A stretch of DNA of 64,000 bases from Incurvaria masculella (taxonomy: Eukaryota; Arthropoda; Insecta; Lepidoptera; Incurvariidae), in the NCBI GenBank assembly GCA_946894095.1, contig OX335643.1, positions 6,869,036 to 6,933,035 on the forward strand. The letters are read 5' to 3'. Each line of letters opens with the position of its first letter. The stretch's first letter is position 1. A program made the position numbers and the translations under genes. Positions 1 through 11,405 of the stretch are shown in pieces. The notes under the pieces were generated by a model. The model was not told the origin of the DNA, ran no database searches, and worked only from the letters and a program-made list of their open reading frames with translations.

Positions 1-55
1 TGCGCCTTATATACCAAAGTCCAAAAGTAGAGCAAACCTGGCATGCAGGAAAATA

Positions 56-424
56 CCTTTTTTTTTAAGCGACCTGACATGGATGGCTAATACCACACAA
101 CTACCGTTATGATATTAGCCCAATACATCAAATTCCCAAAGGAATTAGGTGCCATGCCAGGACCTTCCCTTTATGAGCACGGCTACATTGAACTGGATGG
201 AAAACACGGACAATTGTTCATTGCCGCTTCGACCATCTTTTCATCCAATGCGATGGTACCAACCCGGGCGGGCTTAAACCCTACCACCTAGTGGGGGAAG
301 GGGACCTACAGTTTTACATGGGTTCCCAAACTCGGAAAGAGAAAGACAGTGGTGCAAGTCGGAATTGAAGCCAGGCCTCTGGCACGCTAGTCCAGTCCCC
401 GCGCCACTAGGCTACGAGGTCCCC
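56..424 (-). mobile_element. tRNA-derived SINE, near full length
   Basis: This is the best-preserved copy of the main SINE family in the window. Read on the minus strand it starts with a tRNA-like head. An A-box-like GTAGCCTAGTGG lies at 403-414 and a decayed B box near 361-372. The shared body follows, with the landmarks CTAGGTGGTAGGGTT, TTGGTACCATCGCATTGGAT and GGTCCTGGCATGGCACCTAA. The tail reads ATTAGCCATCCATGTCAGG and ends in an A-rich run. The family name is not known to me. The 60-codon ORF inside is only SINE body. Confidence 0.85.
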
Positions 425-425
425 G

Positions 426-1133
426 AGCACCTTAACTACTTTGCCTTATGTCCAGCAAGTAAAATAATAATCGAGGAATATACATACAAAAAAACGATTC
501 CGACAAATTGAGAACCTGCACAATTGGGCCAACTACATTTTTACCCGTGCGTGTCGTAATTGCCGACTATGAGATTCTCCGTTCCGACACTATTAGTTAT
601 TCTGTGGTTCCGATTCCTAGTTGAACAGTACGAAGGGGTCGTTGCTTACTAGGTTACCTTAATGAATAAACGATGGTCGAAGTGAAGGACGGCAATCAAA
701 CTTGTCCGTGTTTTCCTTCCAGTTCTCAATGTACCTGTGCAATAAAACGAAGGTCCGGACGAGGCACCTCGTACCAATGGGGTATGTCGGGTTAGCCATC
801 CATGCCCAGACACTTAAAATAACCGATTATTGCTATAAGGGACTCATTATTCACATATTTAATGGTCTGACCACGTGTTCAGCCCACACTCAACCCACTC
901 GGGATCAGATTAAGTAGTCAGATGGTCTGCTTGAGGACGTCTTCATTGAATTCGGAAATCAATATGTAGATTATTCTTAGGAGGTCAAGAAGTAAATATG
1001 AGATGACCAGATACTGTCGGGAAACAGAATAAGTAATGTCAGAGGTTCCCATGTTTCGGAGCGGCTTGTAAAAGTCACGAGATAACTCGAATGACAGGGA
1101 TACAACAACAGTCTCAATCTTATTTTTGATGCA
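426..1133. other. No recognisable gene
   Basis: Unique-looking AT-rich sequence. Only short accidental ORFs are present and no repeat family recognised elsewhere in the window was found. Confidence 0.5.
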
Positions 1134-1530
1134 ACTATCATGACATTAGCCAAACACACCCCGGAACGAGATGCCATGCCAGGATCTTCCATATACAGGA
1201 TGCGAAGGCAATTTATATCAATAAATGAAACCATAAATTCTAGTCAATACTGAAAATCCTTGTATATTATTGTCGGTAGGTATCGACAAAGATGGGCAAG
1301 ATGGAAATTGTCTATCGAATTTCAGGATTTCTAGTTTTGTGAAACGATATTTATGGTTTCATTTATTGATTTAAATTGACTTCACAGCCTGTGTAGTTAG
1401 TATGACTTTTTTAATTTGATGGAAGACACGGACAATTTTCTTAGCCGATTCGGACGTATTTGGGTACTAACCCAGGCAGCACCTACCATATATAGGTTGA
1501 AAATGGTCACCCATCCAGAAGGGTACAGGG
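1134..1530 (-). mobile_element. SINE copy split by a MITE
   Basis: Tail and body matching the main SINE lie at 1134-1208, and the body resumes at about 1412-1495 (GACACGGACAATTTTC, then a decayed ACCAACCCGGGCGGG block). In between sits a palindromic insertion at 1209-1378. After the body, 1500-1525 reads GGTCACCCATCCAGAAG, the same 5S-like head motif seen at 42.89 kb. Confidence 0.6.
1209..1378. mobile_element. Palindromic MITE nested in SINE
   Basis: The 30-base arms at 1209-1238 and 1349-1378 are inverted copies with one mismatch (core ATCAATAAATGAAACCATAA). The element is about 170 bp, has no coding capacity and interrupts the SINE body on both sides. Confidence 0.7.
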
Positions 1531-1754
1531 AATTAAAAGTCTGCTTTCGCATTGGGTCTGCCTACAGGCTGCAATTGGGAAGTAAACTCAAAGCTCATTG
1601 TAGATGTCGCATGAGAGACCACAACTTGAAAAAGTCAAAACTGTCATACCGGTCAAGTTTGATTTACTAGTTTTAAAATAAAAGATGTACTCCACGATGC
1701 AGTTAGAATAAGGTTTAGAGGAAAATAAGAGTTTTTGTTTGTCTTCAAACGAAC

Positions 1755-2304
1755 TTAAGGTGGCCCAACCCGGCGGGACTAACTCATTCGCGGGCACGGT
1801 ACAAAACCGTGCTATTGCGCTCTGGGACACTTACTGTTTCAATGGAAAAGACAGGCTCCGTTATGAGGAAGATGCAACATGTCCACAAAGCAAACAATGA
1901 GCATAGTGTATGATTTGGTAAGATTTACGAAAATTTTAATTACAAAATGACTTATAGCTAAAAGTAAACCACGACTGCTGTAGTGAAAAATCTAACAACA
2001 ACCAAATTGATTATAAATTTTGATGAAACAAGCTATGTCTGATGTTTAATATTTTTCAGATGTTCTTACTTTATCGTTGAGTAAGCCACCTCCAAAGTTA
2101 TTGCATAAAACGCGCGAAAAAATCGAACTTTCGGACTTTATAACTTAGAAACCAAACACAATTTTACAATGCCAACGGTCATCAGACATCTAGTTCGATC
2201 AAATAAAGCAATTTTGAGGAACATTTGGGATCTTTGACAAGAAATATGGGCGTGATCTTCTTTCCACGTTTGTATGGGGAGTCGAGCGGGTTGGGCCACC
2301 TTAA
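1755..2304 (+). mobile_element. TTAA-flanked MITE, copy 1
   Basis: A 550 bp non-coding element bounded on both sides by TTAA, with terminal inverted repeats TTAAGGTGGCCCAACCCG at the left and the reverse complement at the right. TTAA targets are typical of piggyBac-type transposases, so a piggyBac-mobilised MITE is the likely class (inference). Full-length relatives lie at 30.8, 45.1 and 47.5 kb. Confidence 0.8.
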
Positions 2305-3559
2305 ATGTGGTTGTCAGCCTCGGGAGCGCGAAGCTCGAATGATCAGCGTTTGTTTCCTATAAATCACTTTTAGCCTTTCTAATATAAACAATTTGCAAAT
2401 TCTCCATACTAACACATATTCAAATCCGTGTTGTCAAGCGTCTCTTTACCTGTTTCTGTTGATTGCTAAGATAAGTCGATTTGTGATTCACGAAGAGTCC
2501 GTTGAATATTTCTTCGTTCAATATCTTCGAATCTATGACAACAGGCTAATAATTCACCCGAACATTATGTCACACGCGAGCTATAAAAATATCTGTAGGC
2601 TGATTGTGGATCAAGCTAGGTAACAAATGATAATATTATAAGAATTTAAGCGTCGAATCGTGACTACAGGAAGACGCCACTTATGTGCCCGTATTCTGTA
2701 AATTGTTTATTGTTATTAAGTAAGATTAATAGATAAAATGGTTAATGCGCGAATACTTGAAAATTTTGATCAGTTCATTAAAAATCAACACTTTCCCTTA
2801 GTTTGCCGTATAATATTACTTAACATGATTAGTTATTTATAAGCGACACTATTGACTGGTGCTTTGTTATATATGCTTTATTTTTGTCAAAATCAACGAG
2901 ATCGATTCCCGTCTGGGAAACGATTTTACCGAAAATCTATTTAAGCAGTTTTAGTTTTTATCAAAATCGGCCTCATGACTCCTTTGAGTGTTTTTAGCAA
3001 TTTCTTATAGTTTCGGATTTGCCCCTGAAGGCCCATTTTGAAAAATTCAACCTGTATATATAATAAATATATTATAAAAATAAATAATTTAAAATATTCC
3101 TTTTTATTCTTAGAACATCAATCAACCATATTTTTTGAAGAATAAATATAAAATATAAAATTGAGCTGATAGCGGATACTAGAATACCGCACAAAATATT
3201 GAAACATACGATCAAATACATTCGTTCCATTCTGTGGTTACGTAATATTATTGGTAATACAAGATACAATTTAGAGAGATCTTAACATCAAAACATCGTT
3301 TATGAACAAGAGAACATAATACAATTTGGCATTTGGTAATAAAATGTTCGGAGGTTATACTAACGAAATCGTTTACTAAGAAGAATCTACTAGTATAGAC
3401 ACAATAATAGGAGAATAATATAAATGCGTCATTGAAAGACAATAAAACCCAAAACAATTTAATTTGTTTGAACGTTATAGTAAATAAAAACACGACTGGT
3501 TGTGGTCTAAGCTAGTCGTGTTTCGGAATCGGTGTATTTTATCAGGATTTTTTTCGGTA
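2305..3559. other. No recognisable gene
   Basis: AT-rich DNA with scattered short ORFs and no protein motif or splice-bounded exon that I can support. A small perfect hairpin (CACGACT and AGTCGTG arms) occurs near 3491-3520. Confidence 0.5.
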
Positions 3560-3935
3560 TTTTATAATAACAAAAAATTACAAACTTGGGTTAGAGAGCA
3601 GTGCCAATTGAACAATGATGTTGTGACTAGAATCGAGAAAGGAGGTCTAAGATGGTTTTGACACATGGAACGAATGGATGACAAAACTAATTTACAGAGT
3701 AGAAGTGAGCGGAAATGTCGTGCCCGGGTGGCCAATAAGAACGTATCACGACCAAATCGATGTAATTCTTCGTAAAGTTCTGGTACGTGGCACCCGTAAT
3801 CGTAGAACATGTATGAAAATATGTATGTTTGTAGATGAAGCGAAAGAATTGTGCTGTGATTGTACCGTATGGCGCTCTATAACCTCTGCCTACCCCTCCG
3901 GTAAAGTAGCGTGAAGGTATGTATGTATGTATGCA
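3560..3935 (+). pseudogene. Non-LTR retrotransposon ORF C-terminal remnant
   Basis: The plus-strand frames give the sequence type found at the C-terminus of insect LINE reverse-transcriptase polyproteins: an RWF..HMERMDDK segment near 3650, then TYHDQIDVILRK, TRNRRTCMK, VDEAKE and a terminal SAYPSGK before the stop near 3911. Frame changes lie between the segments. A short GTAT microsatellite at about 3917-3935 follows the stop, as is common for 3' ends of such elements. A more decayed relative appears at 60.18-60.42 kb. Confidence 0.6.
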
Positions 3936-3955
3936 CATACTCAAATAACTACATA

Positions 3956-4314
3956 CATGCTTGTTATGGTGACACAGGCTGGGGAAGATTTGAAACGGGT
4001 TTTGCCATTCTCCAAAGTCTAAGACTGTAGCTTTTTTTTAATATCGCAGAATGTGAACTGGACTCCGTCCCTTTTATCGTATAACTTTTAAAATATGGCC
4101 ACGAAACTAAATTTTTAACCATACACGATAAACACTGTTTTTGTATTTATATGCGTTTAAAACAGACAGAAAGGCAGAGTAACGTCCATGAGAGTAGCTG
4201 TAAAACAGACTGATCGACCATACAGTCTGTCTGCAGTTCAGAGACTCCAAGCCGGAGCGGTGACGGTGAGTTGCGGGCAGCGAGCAAGGAAGTACGGAAG
4301 TGGAGATCTAAACT
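3956..4314. other. No recognisable gene
   Basis: Nothing recognised. A chance acceptor and donor pair flanks a short stretch near 4230-4265, but no coding or transcript signal supports an exon. Confidence 0.4.
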
Positions 4315-4440
4315 CATTCGCATGGCGCGGACTGTAGACAATTCGCTTACGAATTCGGGACGCGCAACATCGAATATTCGTTGCACTAAATAGCGCTCCG
4401 TGGAGTTTTACGCAAGCCTACTGTCTGATCGGCACTACCG
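4315..4440. repeat. Dispersed unclassified repeat K
   Basis: Shares blocks such as ACATCGAATATTCGTTGC and a GACCGGCGCTACC-like end with sequences near 18.4, 21.65, 22.6, 29.1, 29.5 and 34.2 kb. It has no coding capacity and its boundaries are uncertain. Confidence 0.45.
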
Positions 4441-4530
4441 TTATTGTATGTAACACTGGCTACGCCGGCCCCATACAAAATTCGTTCCAATGTCGGTCAG
4501 GTATTAGCTATCCATGTCCTTTGTTATAAT

Positions 4531-4812
4531 AAAAACCGGTCAAGTGCGAGTCGGACTCGAACACGAAGGGTTCCGTACCATCGTATAAGATTTAACAAAA
4601 AAATCACGTTTTTGTATGGGGCCCCCTTTAATTTTTATTGTATTTTTATTTTGCCTATTTGTTGTTTTAGACACTGTGAAAATTTCAGCTGCCTACCTGT
4701 TACGGTTTATGAGATACAGCCCTGTGACAGACGGACGGACGGATGGACGGACGGACAGCGGAGGCTGTCCATTCCGTTTTCACCCTTTGGGTGGTACGGA
4801 ATCCTAAAAAAA
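4531..4812 (+). mobile_element. CCGT-repeat interspersed element, copy 1
   Basis: Begins with AAAAACCGG(C/T)CAAGTGCGAG, then GGGTTCCGTACCATCG and a body with CAGCTGCCTACCTGTTACGG. A CGGA microsatellite (CCGT on the other strand) follows, and it ends TTTTCACCCTTTGGGT..GGAATCCTAAAAAA. The same order of blocks recurs nine times in the window. I do not recognise a formal family name. It encodes no protein. Confidence 0.8.
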
Positions 4813-4817
4813 GGTGT

Positions 4818-4915
4818 TTATATCCAGTTAAATGTAGCCGTGCATCATAAGGAAAGTCCTGGCATGGCACGAAGTTTTCACGTGGTTTTTTAGGTGAATA
4901 TCATGACAATAGGTG
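4818..4915 (+). mobile_element. SINE 3' fragment
   Basis: Contains TCCAGTTAAATGTAGCCGTG, GTCCTGGCATGGCAC and AATATCATGACAATAGGTG in SINE order. It directly abuts the CCGT element. A trace of SINE tail (GGTATTAGCTATCCATGTCC) also occurs just left of that element at 4500-4520. Confidence 0.65.
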
Positions 4916-4938
4916 TGGTTTTAACCAACTAAGTCCTG

Positions 4939-5127
4939 TAGGCCTATTCCTGGAATTCCGTAATCAGGAATCAGGAATCCTGAGACTAGAAAACCTCTTT
5001 TATAGCGGTTTTCAAAGCGATTTTCTTGACGAAAAGATTTCGGTGCATTGTAGGTATTTCAATTTAATCAAGGTTAAAGACTAAAGATTCCTGATTCCTG
5101 ATTACGGAATTCCAGGAATTGGCCTGC
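4939..5127. mobile_element. Palindromic MITE, GGCCTATTCC family, copy 1
   Basis: A 189 bp element with long inverted ends (TAGGCCTATTCCTGGAATTC at the left, its inverse at the right) and paired inner TCAGGAATC motifs. Two further copies lie at 22.7 and 43.7 kb and a fragment at 17.2 kb. Confidence 0.75.
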
Positions 5128-6848
5128 AGTTCCATTAAAAAATACTAGGTACAGATGAAATATTATATCAACTATGTACATTAGTGGAAATATTCTGACG
5201 AATGTGTCTCTGCCAAGATTTCGTTTCTTTCCGACTGAATTATTAATCTTACATGTAAGAATCGGTCAATTTTCATGGTCATTATTTAGGCATACGTAAG
5301 AACCGTTTCCACAAATTCGGATAAAACTATCACGAATCTGCGTATACTCTGTGTTTCATGGATCAATGTAAAATTTTACTGCATTAAAACAAGTTATTAT
5401 GGTGTTGCTATTAGGTTTTCGATGTGACCCAGAATTTTATTCTGATCGCTAAAAAACCTGCTTTTATATTTCTGAATGACGTTTAGGTAGCAGCGCCCGT
5501 TTGCTGTTGACAAGCGTTTAAGTTTGCATTGCTAATCGCTGGCTGCGGGCGATTGCATAGAATTATAAAAAAAAGCTCTGTATCACGGCTGCACAACTCC
5601 GTCCCATTCTACCATGACTCAAAGTCTCAAAAGGTAGGAAATGCGCATTTAGCCTTAGGAATTCATTTGAACCTGTAAATCATTAATCTATTGTTGGTAA
5701 ATTTGGAATGTCTAATCCCTAACATCTAATGTTCTACACTTCCATGGGTCACGTTAGTGCTATTTTACATAGATTTATCAAATAATTTAATATGAAAACT
5801 AGTACTGTTTTCCACAAATTGAAACAAAATATGATCTTAACGTTTGTATTGTGTTATAGATCTCTCACGTATTTTAAATGTCCGTATCTACAAGATTGGA
5901 ATCCATGTATAGCAGGATTTTATTTTATAATTATCACTAACCAGAGATTTTAGAATTGTTAAAAAAAAATCCACGATGTCTCAATAGAATGAATAATGAC
6001 AATCGTCCATTCATCCAGACAATGAAAAACGAAGTGTGGGTCACCCAATATAATTAATATTTTTTTAAGAGGAAATCGTTGCCTGCGATATGAAGCATAG
6101 ATATACTGAGATTAGTTGTTTTCCAATCAAGGTATCAGACCTCGGTTCGACTACAGTGGGAGGTGAATATTTTACAATACCCCATATCCTATTGTGTTGG
6201 GGGAAACCGGTCAGTCCAACATCCTCTTGCAGGACATTCAACTGGGATCCAAGTATCATTTGAATAAAATGAATGTCCAACTAAATAAATAGATATTTCG
6301 GAGCTGTTTGAAAATTCTGAAAAAAATACCGATATACCGATAGTTGTGCACCAACTCATTGCTCATAATTGCTGCGTCATAATTTTTGAGACAAAGTTGC
6401 ATTTCAGAAGTGCTTATTTTGTAAGAATTTCATCAGTCGAGGGTGAATTTCTTTCATGTCCAGTAGTGACGAGATCCTCGGCACGAGAAGACGTTCTCGC
6501 TTGACCGGTGTTTTTATTATCTCGACCCACGAAACCCTAGAACGTCCACATGGTATAAAAGCCGTAATCTATACTTCTAGTTGTTCCATTATAATTCAAT
6601 TAAATGATTAGAGACACACTGTCTCAATTAGGGCAATCTCGAATTCTTCTCAAATATTCCCAAATTCGTTTAGAATAGTCAATTAACTTGCTACTCACTT
6701 ACGTCTATGTTTACGTGCACTTATCTTTTACTTACCTACGTACTTACTTGTAACAGAGGCTTCGCTCACGTAGATCAAACAATGCTGTAACATATCACGC
6801 GTAAAAGGTTTTACCTTGACAACTTGGAAACGAAATGTATTTAATGTA
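5128..6848. other. No recognisable gene
   Basis: AT-rich, with no repeat family or exon that I can support. The largest ORFs are 60 to 100 codons and lack recognisable motifs. Confidence 0.45.
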
Positions 6849-7371
6849 CTTGGTGGGGCAAAAGTCACGACGGGGCTTCGAAAATATAACATGACATAGG
6901 CTTTGAAATTTAGTATTCCTTTGTTTTCAAAAATTTTAAAATACATTTTGGAGATTTTTTTATGGATAATTTTAGCGTTATCCAACAATGGCAATCCAAA
7001 GGCAGATTTTTGGGGAGGCTTTAATCTCAAAATGTTCAACTATTCACTGGCCCGCTCGTTCCCTGGATTTTACAGCGCCGGATTATTTTCTCTGGGGTCT
7101 TGAAAAAAAAAGGTGTGCAATAATAAGCCGTGTATAATAGAGCCACACTGAAATACGGTTACTAACTTCTCATGTTCTGAGGAAAGTAATGAGAAGTGCT
7201 CTTGAAGGAGCCTGCCGTGGTGAGGCTGTAAATGACGGTTATTTACGTGACGTCATTTTTATAACCTAAATAAAAATATCTCCATGAGAGTTATTTTATT
7301 TTGTCACATCAATTTGTTAAAAAAAAAAATGTAACCGGTTATAACACCTTCATGACTTATGCCCCACCCTG
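6849..7371 (+). mobile_element. Tc1/mariner-like transposon, internally deleted relic
   Basis: Terminal inverted repeats built on GGTGGGGCA..AAGTCA lie at 6849-6870 and 7350-7371, each flanked by TA (6847-6848 and 7372-7373), the target typical of Tc1/mariner elements. Around 7045-7099 the plus strand reads HWPARSLDFTAPDYFLWG, matching the motif around the third catalytic Asp of mariner-like transposases (commonly WPxRSPDLTPxDFFLWG). A stop follows and the upstream transposase is missing, so the 523 bp element is a dead deletion derivative. Confidence 0.7.
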
Positions 7372-7494
7372 TATTTCCACAGCGTAGAAATATTTTTAAT
7401 TATACAAATTCAAATTTGACGGAAATAGTGACATTATTGCAAAAATAACAAGATCAAGTAACTTACCATCCATAAATGTTTGTGTATTGTTTAA

Positions 7495-7820
7495 TTTTTT
7501 AGGGTTCCGTACCCAAAGGGTGAAAACGGAACCCTATTGCTAAGCCTCCGCTGTCCGTCCGTCCGTCCGTCCGTCCGTCCGTCCGTCCGTCTGTCCGTCT
7601 GTCACAGGGCTGTATCTCAGTTACCGTAAAAGATAGACAGCTGAAATTTTCACAGAGTGTGTATTTATTTTGCCGCTATAACAACAAATAGGTAAAATTA
7701 ATAAATAATTAAAATTGAAGGGGGTCCCCATACAAAAAACGTGATTTTTTTGTATTATTTTTTTACGATAGTACGGAACCCTTTGTGTGCGAGTCCGGCT
7801 CGCACTTGGCCGGTTTTTTT
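7495..7820 (-). mobile_element. CCGT-repeat interspersed element, copy 2
   Basis: Complete reverse-oriented copy: AGGGTTCCGTACCCAAAGGG at the left, a CCGT tract at about 7553-7590, and CGCACTTGGCCGG followed by T at the right. Confidence 0.85.
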
Positions 7821-7914
7821 AGTAAAGTTTACAAAATAAATATATTTTTTTCTAGGTGTTCTTAATTTGTTTACGACCTGAATAATTCCGAAACAACAAA
7901 TTGTGTCGTTTTTG

Positions 7915-8000
7915 ACTGGACACAAAAGATCCACACCCACCGTCATATTAGCCCAACACACCGCATTCTTGAAATAGTAAGGTGCATGCCAGGACCTAGT
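7915..8000 (-). mobile_element. SINE 3' fragment
   Basis: ATTAGCCCAACACACCGCAT and GGTGCATGCCAGGACCTA match the SINE tail on the minus strand; the rest of the copy is absent. Confidence 0.6.
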
Positions 8001-8082
8001 AGGGAAAAATCTGTTTAATAGTAGTTTACACGCGTTCTGAACCCGCATTAACAACGAAAATGCAGATAATACAAAATCATGA

Positions 8083-8285
8083 GCGGTCGTGGCTCAAGGG
8101 TAGGTGGACTTGCCTTCCATCCCTGAGGACTGGGTTCAAATCTCCGCTCGGTTTCTTCCTCTTTCTTCTCTGGGGCTGTTATGGGAGCTGTTACATGGTT
8201 TTGAATCCATGTAAAATCATGTACCATCGCTTTGGATGTAAAGTTGGTCGAAGCCAAGTGCAGTTACAAAAAAAACGAGACGAAA
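8083..8285 (+). mobile_element. tRNA-derived SINE, diverged 5' half
   Basis: The head has an A-box-like GTGGCTCAAGGGTAGGTGG and a B-box-like GGGTTCAAATCTC. The body motifs GTTTTGAATCCATGTAAAA and ACCATCGCTTTGGATG follow, and the copy stops in an A-run. It is a diverged subfamily of the main SINE. Confidence 0.65.
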
Positions 8286-8884
8286 CCAAGCGTTGTTTTT
8301 CAACTCGTCCGCTGGGTCCAATGAGCTCAGTGACCAATGACCTTTAGAAATTTTGCAAATTCGGTCCAAATTTCAATACAGCGACATTGACATCGTTAGA
8401 GAAATATGCGTCTCATAATAAATGTATTACAAAAGAATATTTATGTAGTCATCTCACCGAACAATGCTGGAATAACTTTATTGGTCAGTTAATAGAGTCA
8501 TCCGACTTCCCTGTTAATTTAGGGATGTTTTTATATAACGAATCTTTGAAATCTAATAATATTTTTTAATGGATGGCTGACAAATGTATAAATGTAGAAT
8601 TGACAGTAATGAAAGGTCACGTTAATTAAAGAAAGAAAGCGGTAAATGAAATGGTTTTAGGTATAGTCCAAGGCTGGCTGGACACATCCATGGATTTTAT
8701 AGTCTTAATAATCAATGACATGAACCAAACCAGCAAGCTATCATTTCGCGGCAGTGCGTCTACTAATTCTCCCACCCCCTCTATACTATACCCATAACCA
8801 AGAAAAACCCATAACCTCCAGTCCTCTGCCCGTAAACAATGCCTTCTACCAACAAAATGCATTGAACAAATATTTCCGACTGTT
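8286..8884. other. No recognisable gene
   Basis: AT-rich and featureless to me; ORFs are below 80 codons and lack motifs. Confidence 0.45.
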
Positions 8885-9250
8885 CTCTGTTTAGCACAGT
8901 TAAAATTCAGTCATTTATGATAAATTATTTCTCATTACTATAAGTGTATTACAGTTAGTATCTATAAATAAGCTTCAGCAGTTAATATTTAACAGTTATT
9001 TTACCCGATTTAACAATAACGCTTGATTAGAATAAAACGTTTGAAAGATAGGATGCTTTTAAAACGGTTATCCAAACTGTTTGAATATTACGGCTGACAA
9101 CACATAAGTTGTACAACTGTCCAGTGTCTAGAGGTACGGTAATTTGAACAGAATGTACAGTATCTTTGGACTGAATATAAAACATAAGTCAACTACAGTT
9201 AGAAATCGTTTTCACATAGTAAGGGAAACAGTAAAAGTATAAAATTGGTC
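8885..9250. repeat. Dispersed AT-rich repeat T
   Basis: Shares ordered blocks (TTTAGCACAGTT, GTATTACAGTTAGTATCTAT, GTTTTCACATAGTAAGGGAA) with 12.69-13.00 kb and 29.17-29.42 kb. It is non-coding and the class is unknown. Confidence 0.45.
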
Positions 9251-9291
9251 CATTTTTGATCCAGAGCTATACAAAAAACCGTGCAAAATAA

Positions 9292-9385
9292 GTTCCTGGC
9301 ATAACTCATTTGCATGAGGCGTGTTGCGCTAGTATCATGACAGTAGGTTAGGTATTCAGCCATCCATATCCAGTGACATAAAAAC
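9292..9385 (+). mobile_element. SINE 3' fragment
   Basis: TTCCTGGCATAACTCATTTG, AGTATCATGACAGTAGG and AGCCATCCATATCCAG followed by an A-run match the tail of the main SINE. Confidence 0.55.
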
Positions 9386-9982
9386 CTCTATGTTCACCGA
9401 TATCTCATTATTTTATGTTATACAATGAGTCTAAAAAAATTGTCTTGACCATTTCTTTTCATTATTTGTAAACTCATCTGTAACCTCAAATCAATATGAT
9501 ATTTGACCTCATATTCTAACATTTAATAATGCACAATCTCTGGTTAGTGATTATTTAAAAATTAAAATACGCTGAACGTCCTGAAGAAGAAAGAAGATAG
9601 ATCTATATACTACAACTATAATAACTTCAGTACTAACCAGATATCGTGCACTTCAGCCAAAGAGTTACCAGCTTGCGTTTGCAGTAATATTCAACGATTG
9701 TATTAAAACTGGAGCGATTTTGAATACATTTACATATGAATATATGTTTCGAGTTACTAAAATCCATTACGAACGCTCTATATAAGGTCGAAGAGTTGTA
9801 TTAATAGATAACTCATTTTGTATTACTTGCACCCAATGTAAAGTCCCTCCCTACGTATTATATTGTTGTTGCACTGTACTCTTTGTTGTAAATTGTTATT
9901 TTTATATTTTAACTTTCTCTCTGCAAAAGATCACACTGGGATATCTATTGTTTTATATGTAACCAGAAATGGACTACAGTGT
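9386..9982. other. No recognisable gene
   Basis: AT-rich; nothing supported. Confidence 0.45.
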
Positions 9983-10305
9983 TCCCGCTTTTCCGAAGGA
10001 ATTAGGTGCTGTGCCAGGACCTACCCTTTAAGAGGGCTACATTGAACTGGATGGAAAACGCGGACAATTTTTCATTTCCGTTTCCAACATCTTTTCATCC
10101 AATGCTATGGTTTCAACCCGGTCGTGCTCAACCCTACCACCTAGTAGGGGAAGGGAACCTACAGTTTTACATAAATTCCGAATGACGACACGCACTTATC
10201 CAACTCAGAAAGAGAAAGAAAGTAGTGCATAAACGGGGCGGGGATCGAACCCACAGCCTCTGGCATGGAACGAAATTCCCCGCGCCCCTGAGCTACGATC
10301 TGCAA
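9983..10305 (-). mobile_element. tRNA-derived SINE, near full length
   Basis: Minus-strand copy with body and head. The B-box region reads GGTTCGATCCCCGCCCC on the minus strand near 10235-10255, and an A-box-like stretch lies near 10285-10300. The outer tail is missing. Confidence 0.8.
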
Positions 10306-10404
10306 CCCTTCAAGCTCTTCTTTATAGTTTTAAGCTGTTTATATACTGCATACGCGTATTTACGGCGGTAGGCAAAATAATATACAAAAACGAATTCATA
10401 AACG

Positions 10405-10781
10405 CCCATGGGCATAGATTAAAGAGGAGGGTATAGATAGCTAATGTCATGCAACGTACAAAACTCACCGAAAACTGCTTATTTTAGCTGATACTATGAC
10501 ATTTCTAACCAGCGCAACCTCCCGTCAAAGCCAGAACCAGTTACACCGTCATTAAACCAAACTTGATTAAAGATTTTGCCTAGGTAGGCATGATGAAAAC
10601 GTTAAACTTTAACTATAAATTAAGTAATGTCATTGTAAATAAAAATCCTATTGATATTCATTGGTTTGTATTTATTAATGTATTCCGAAACATGAATTGC
10701 AACGCAGGTGGCGTTATCCCTATTCAACACTGGTATGAAGTTAGCAATCTATCCCTTCCTCTTTAATCTATGACCATGGGG
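10405..10781. mobile_element. MITE with about 40 bp terminal inverted repeats
   Basis: The left end CCCATGGGCATAGATTAAAG and the right end (inverse of CCCCATGGTCATAGATTAAA) form long inverted termini enclosing about 290 bp of non-coding DNA. The interior (GATGAAAACGTTAAACTTTA, ATATTCATTGGTTTGTATTT) is shared with the repeat that hosts the mariner at 34.4-35.7 kb. Confidence 0.7.
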
Positions 10782-11131
10782 CCTAAGTGATATTTAGAAG
10801 AGACGGTTGTTTTAAAAATGATACGTAGCTCATGATGATACGTCACCTTGACACATCAGATCTAACTGACTGTTGACAGCACACGCGCCATCTTGATTTG
10901 GGATCTATAGATCCGTGTAATGATCGATAAATGATTCGGAACTCTCTGCAAGGTTAAAGTTCGTTTGTAAATGTCGCAGTAGGTACCTATTGCCCAAGCG
11001 GGTCATATGCATAATTAATGAGATTAGCAAACATGAAGTTGGACCACTGAATCACAGGATATAAATATAGTTTTAATTTGAGTTTCTAGAATCTCACTCA
11101 ACTCACAAAGCATTCTCGATTTACAACACTA
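10782..11131. other. No recognisable gene
   Basis: Nothing recognised. Confidence 0.45.
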
Positions 11132-11291
11132 GGCCCCGGTTGCACGAAGAGACGGCTGAGTTAATCAATGTTCAAACACGTCACTTTTAGTGATCCGCAT
11201 AGAGTTCCTTCCATACTGTCCACACAAAGTGACGTGTTAGATCATACTTTGACGTTGATTTTGATTGTTTGTCCTTTCGTGCACTCGGCCC
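11132..11291 (+). mobile_element. Short MITE, GGTTGCACGAA family, copy 1
   Basis: A 160 bp element starting GGCCCCGGTTGCACGAA and ending TTTCGTGCACTCGGCCC, flanked on both sides by CTA. Inner markers are GTTCAAACACGTCACTTTTA and TTCCTTCCATACTGT. Two more copies lie tail to tail at 30.36-30.66 kb. Confidence 0.7.
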
Positions 11292-11405
11292 TAGATCTTT
11301 AAATGGTTACACAGATTTCTCATTCCTTCGTAATTCGCTCTACACACATGTGTAAATCGTCTTAACTCCAGTCTTCTCATTAAACTTGATAATATTATAT
11401 ATTTA

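Noticed and set aside
4220..4270. Possible micro-exon (TCTGTCTGCAG acceptor and GTGAGT donor)
   Set aside because: Single chance pair of splice-like signals, no coding frame or partner exon, next to repeat K.
4444..4893. 149-codon plus-strand ORF
   Set aside because: It is translated CCGT element and SINE; the same frame elements recur at 32.57 kb and 33.26 kb.
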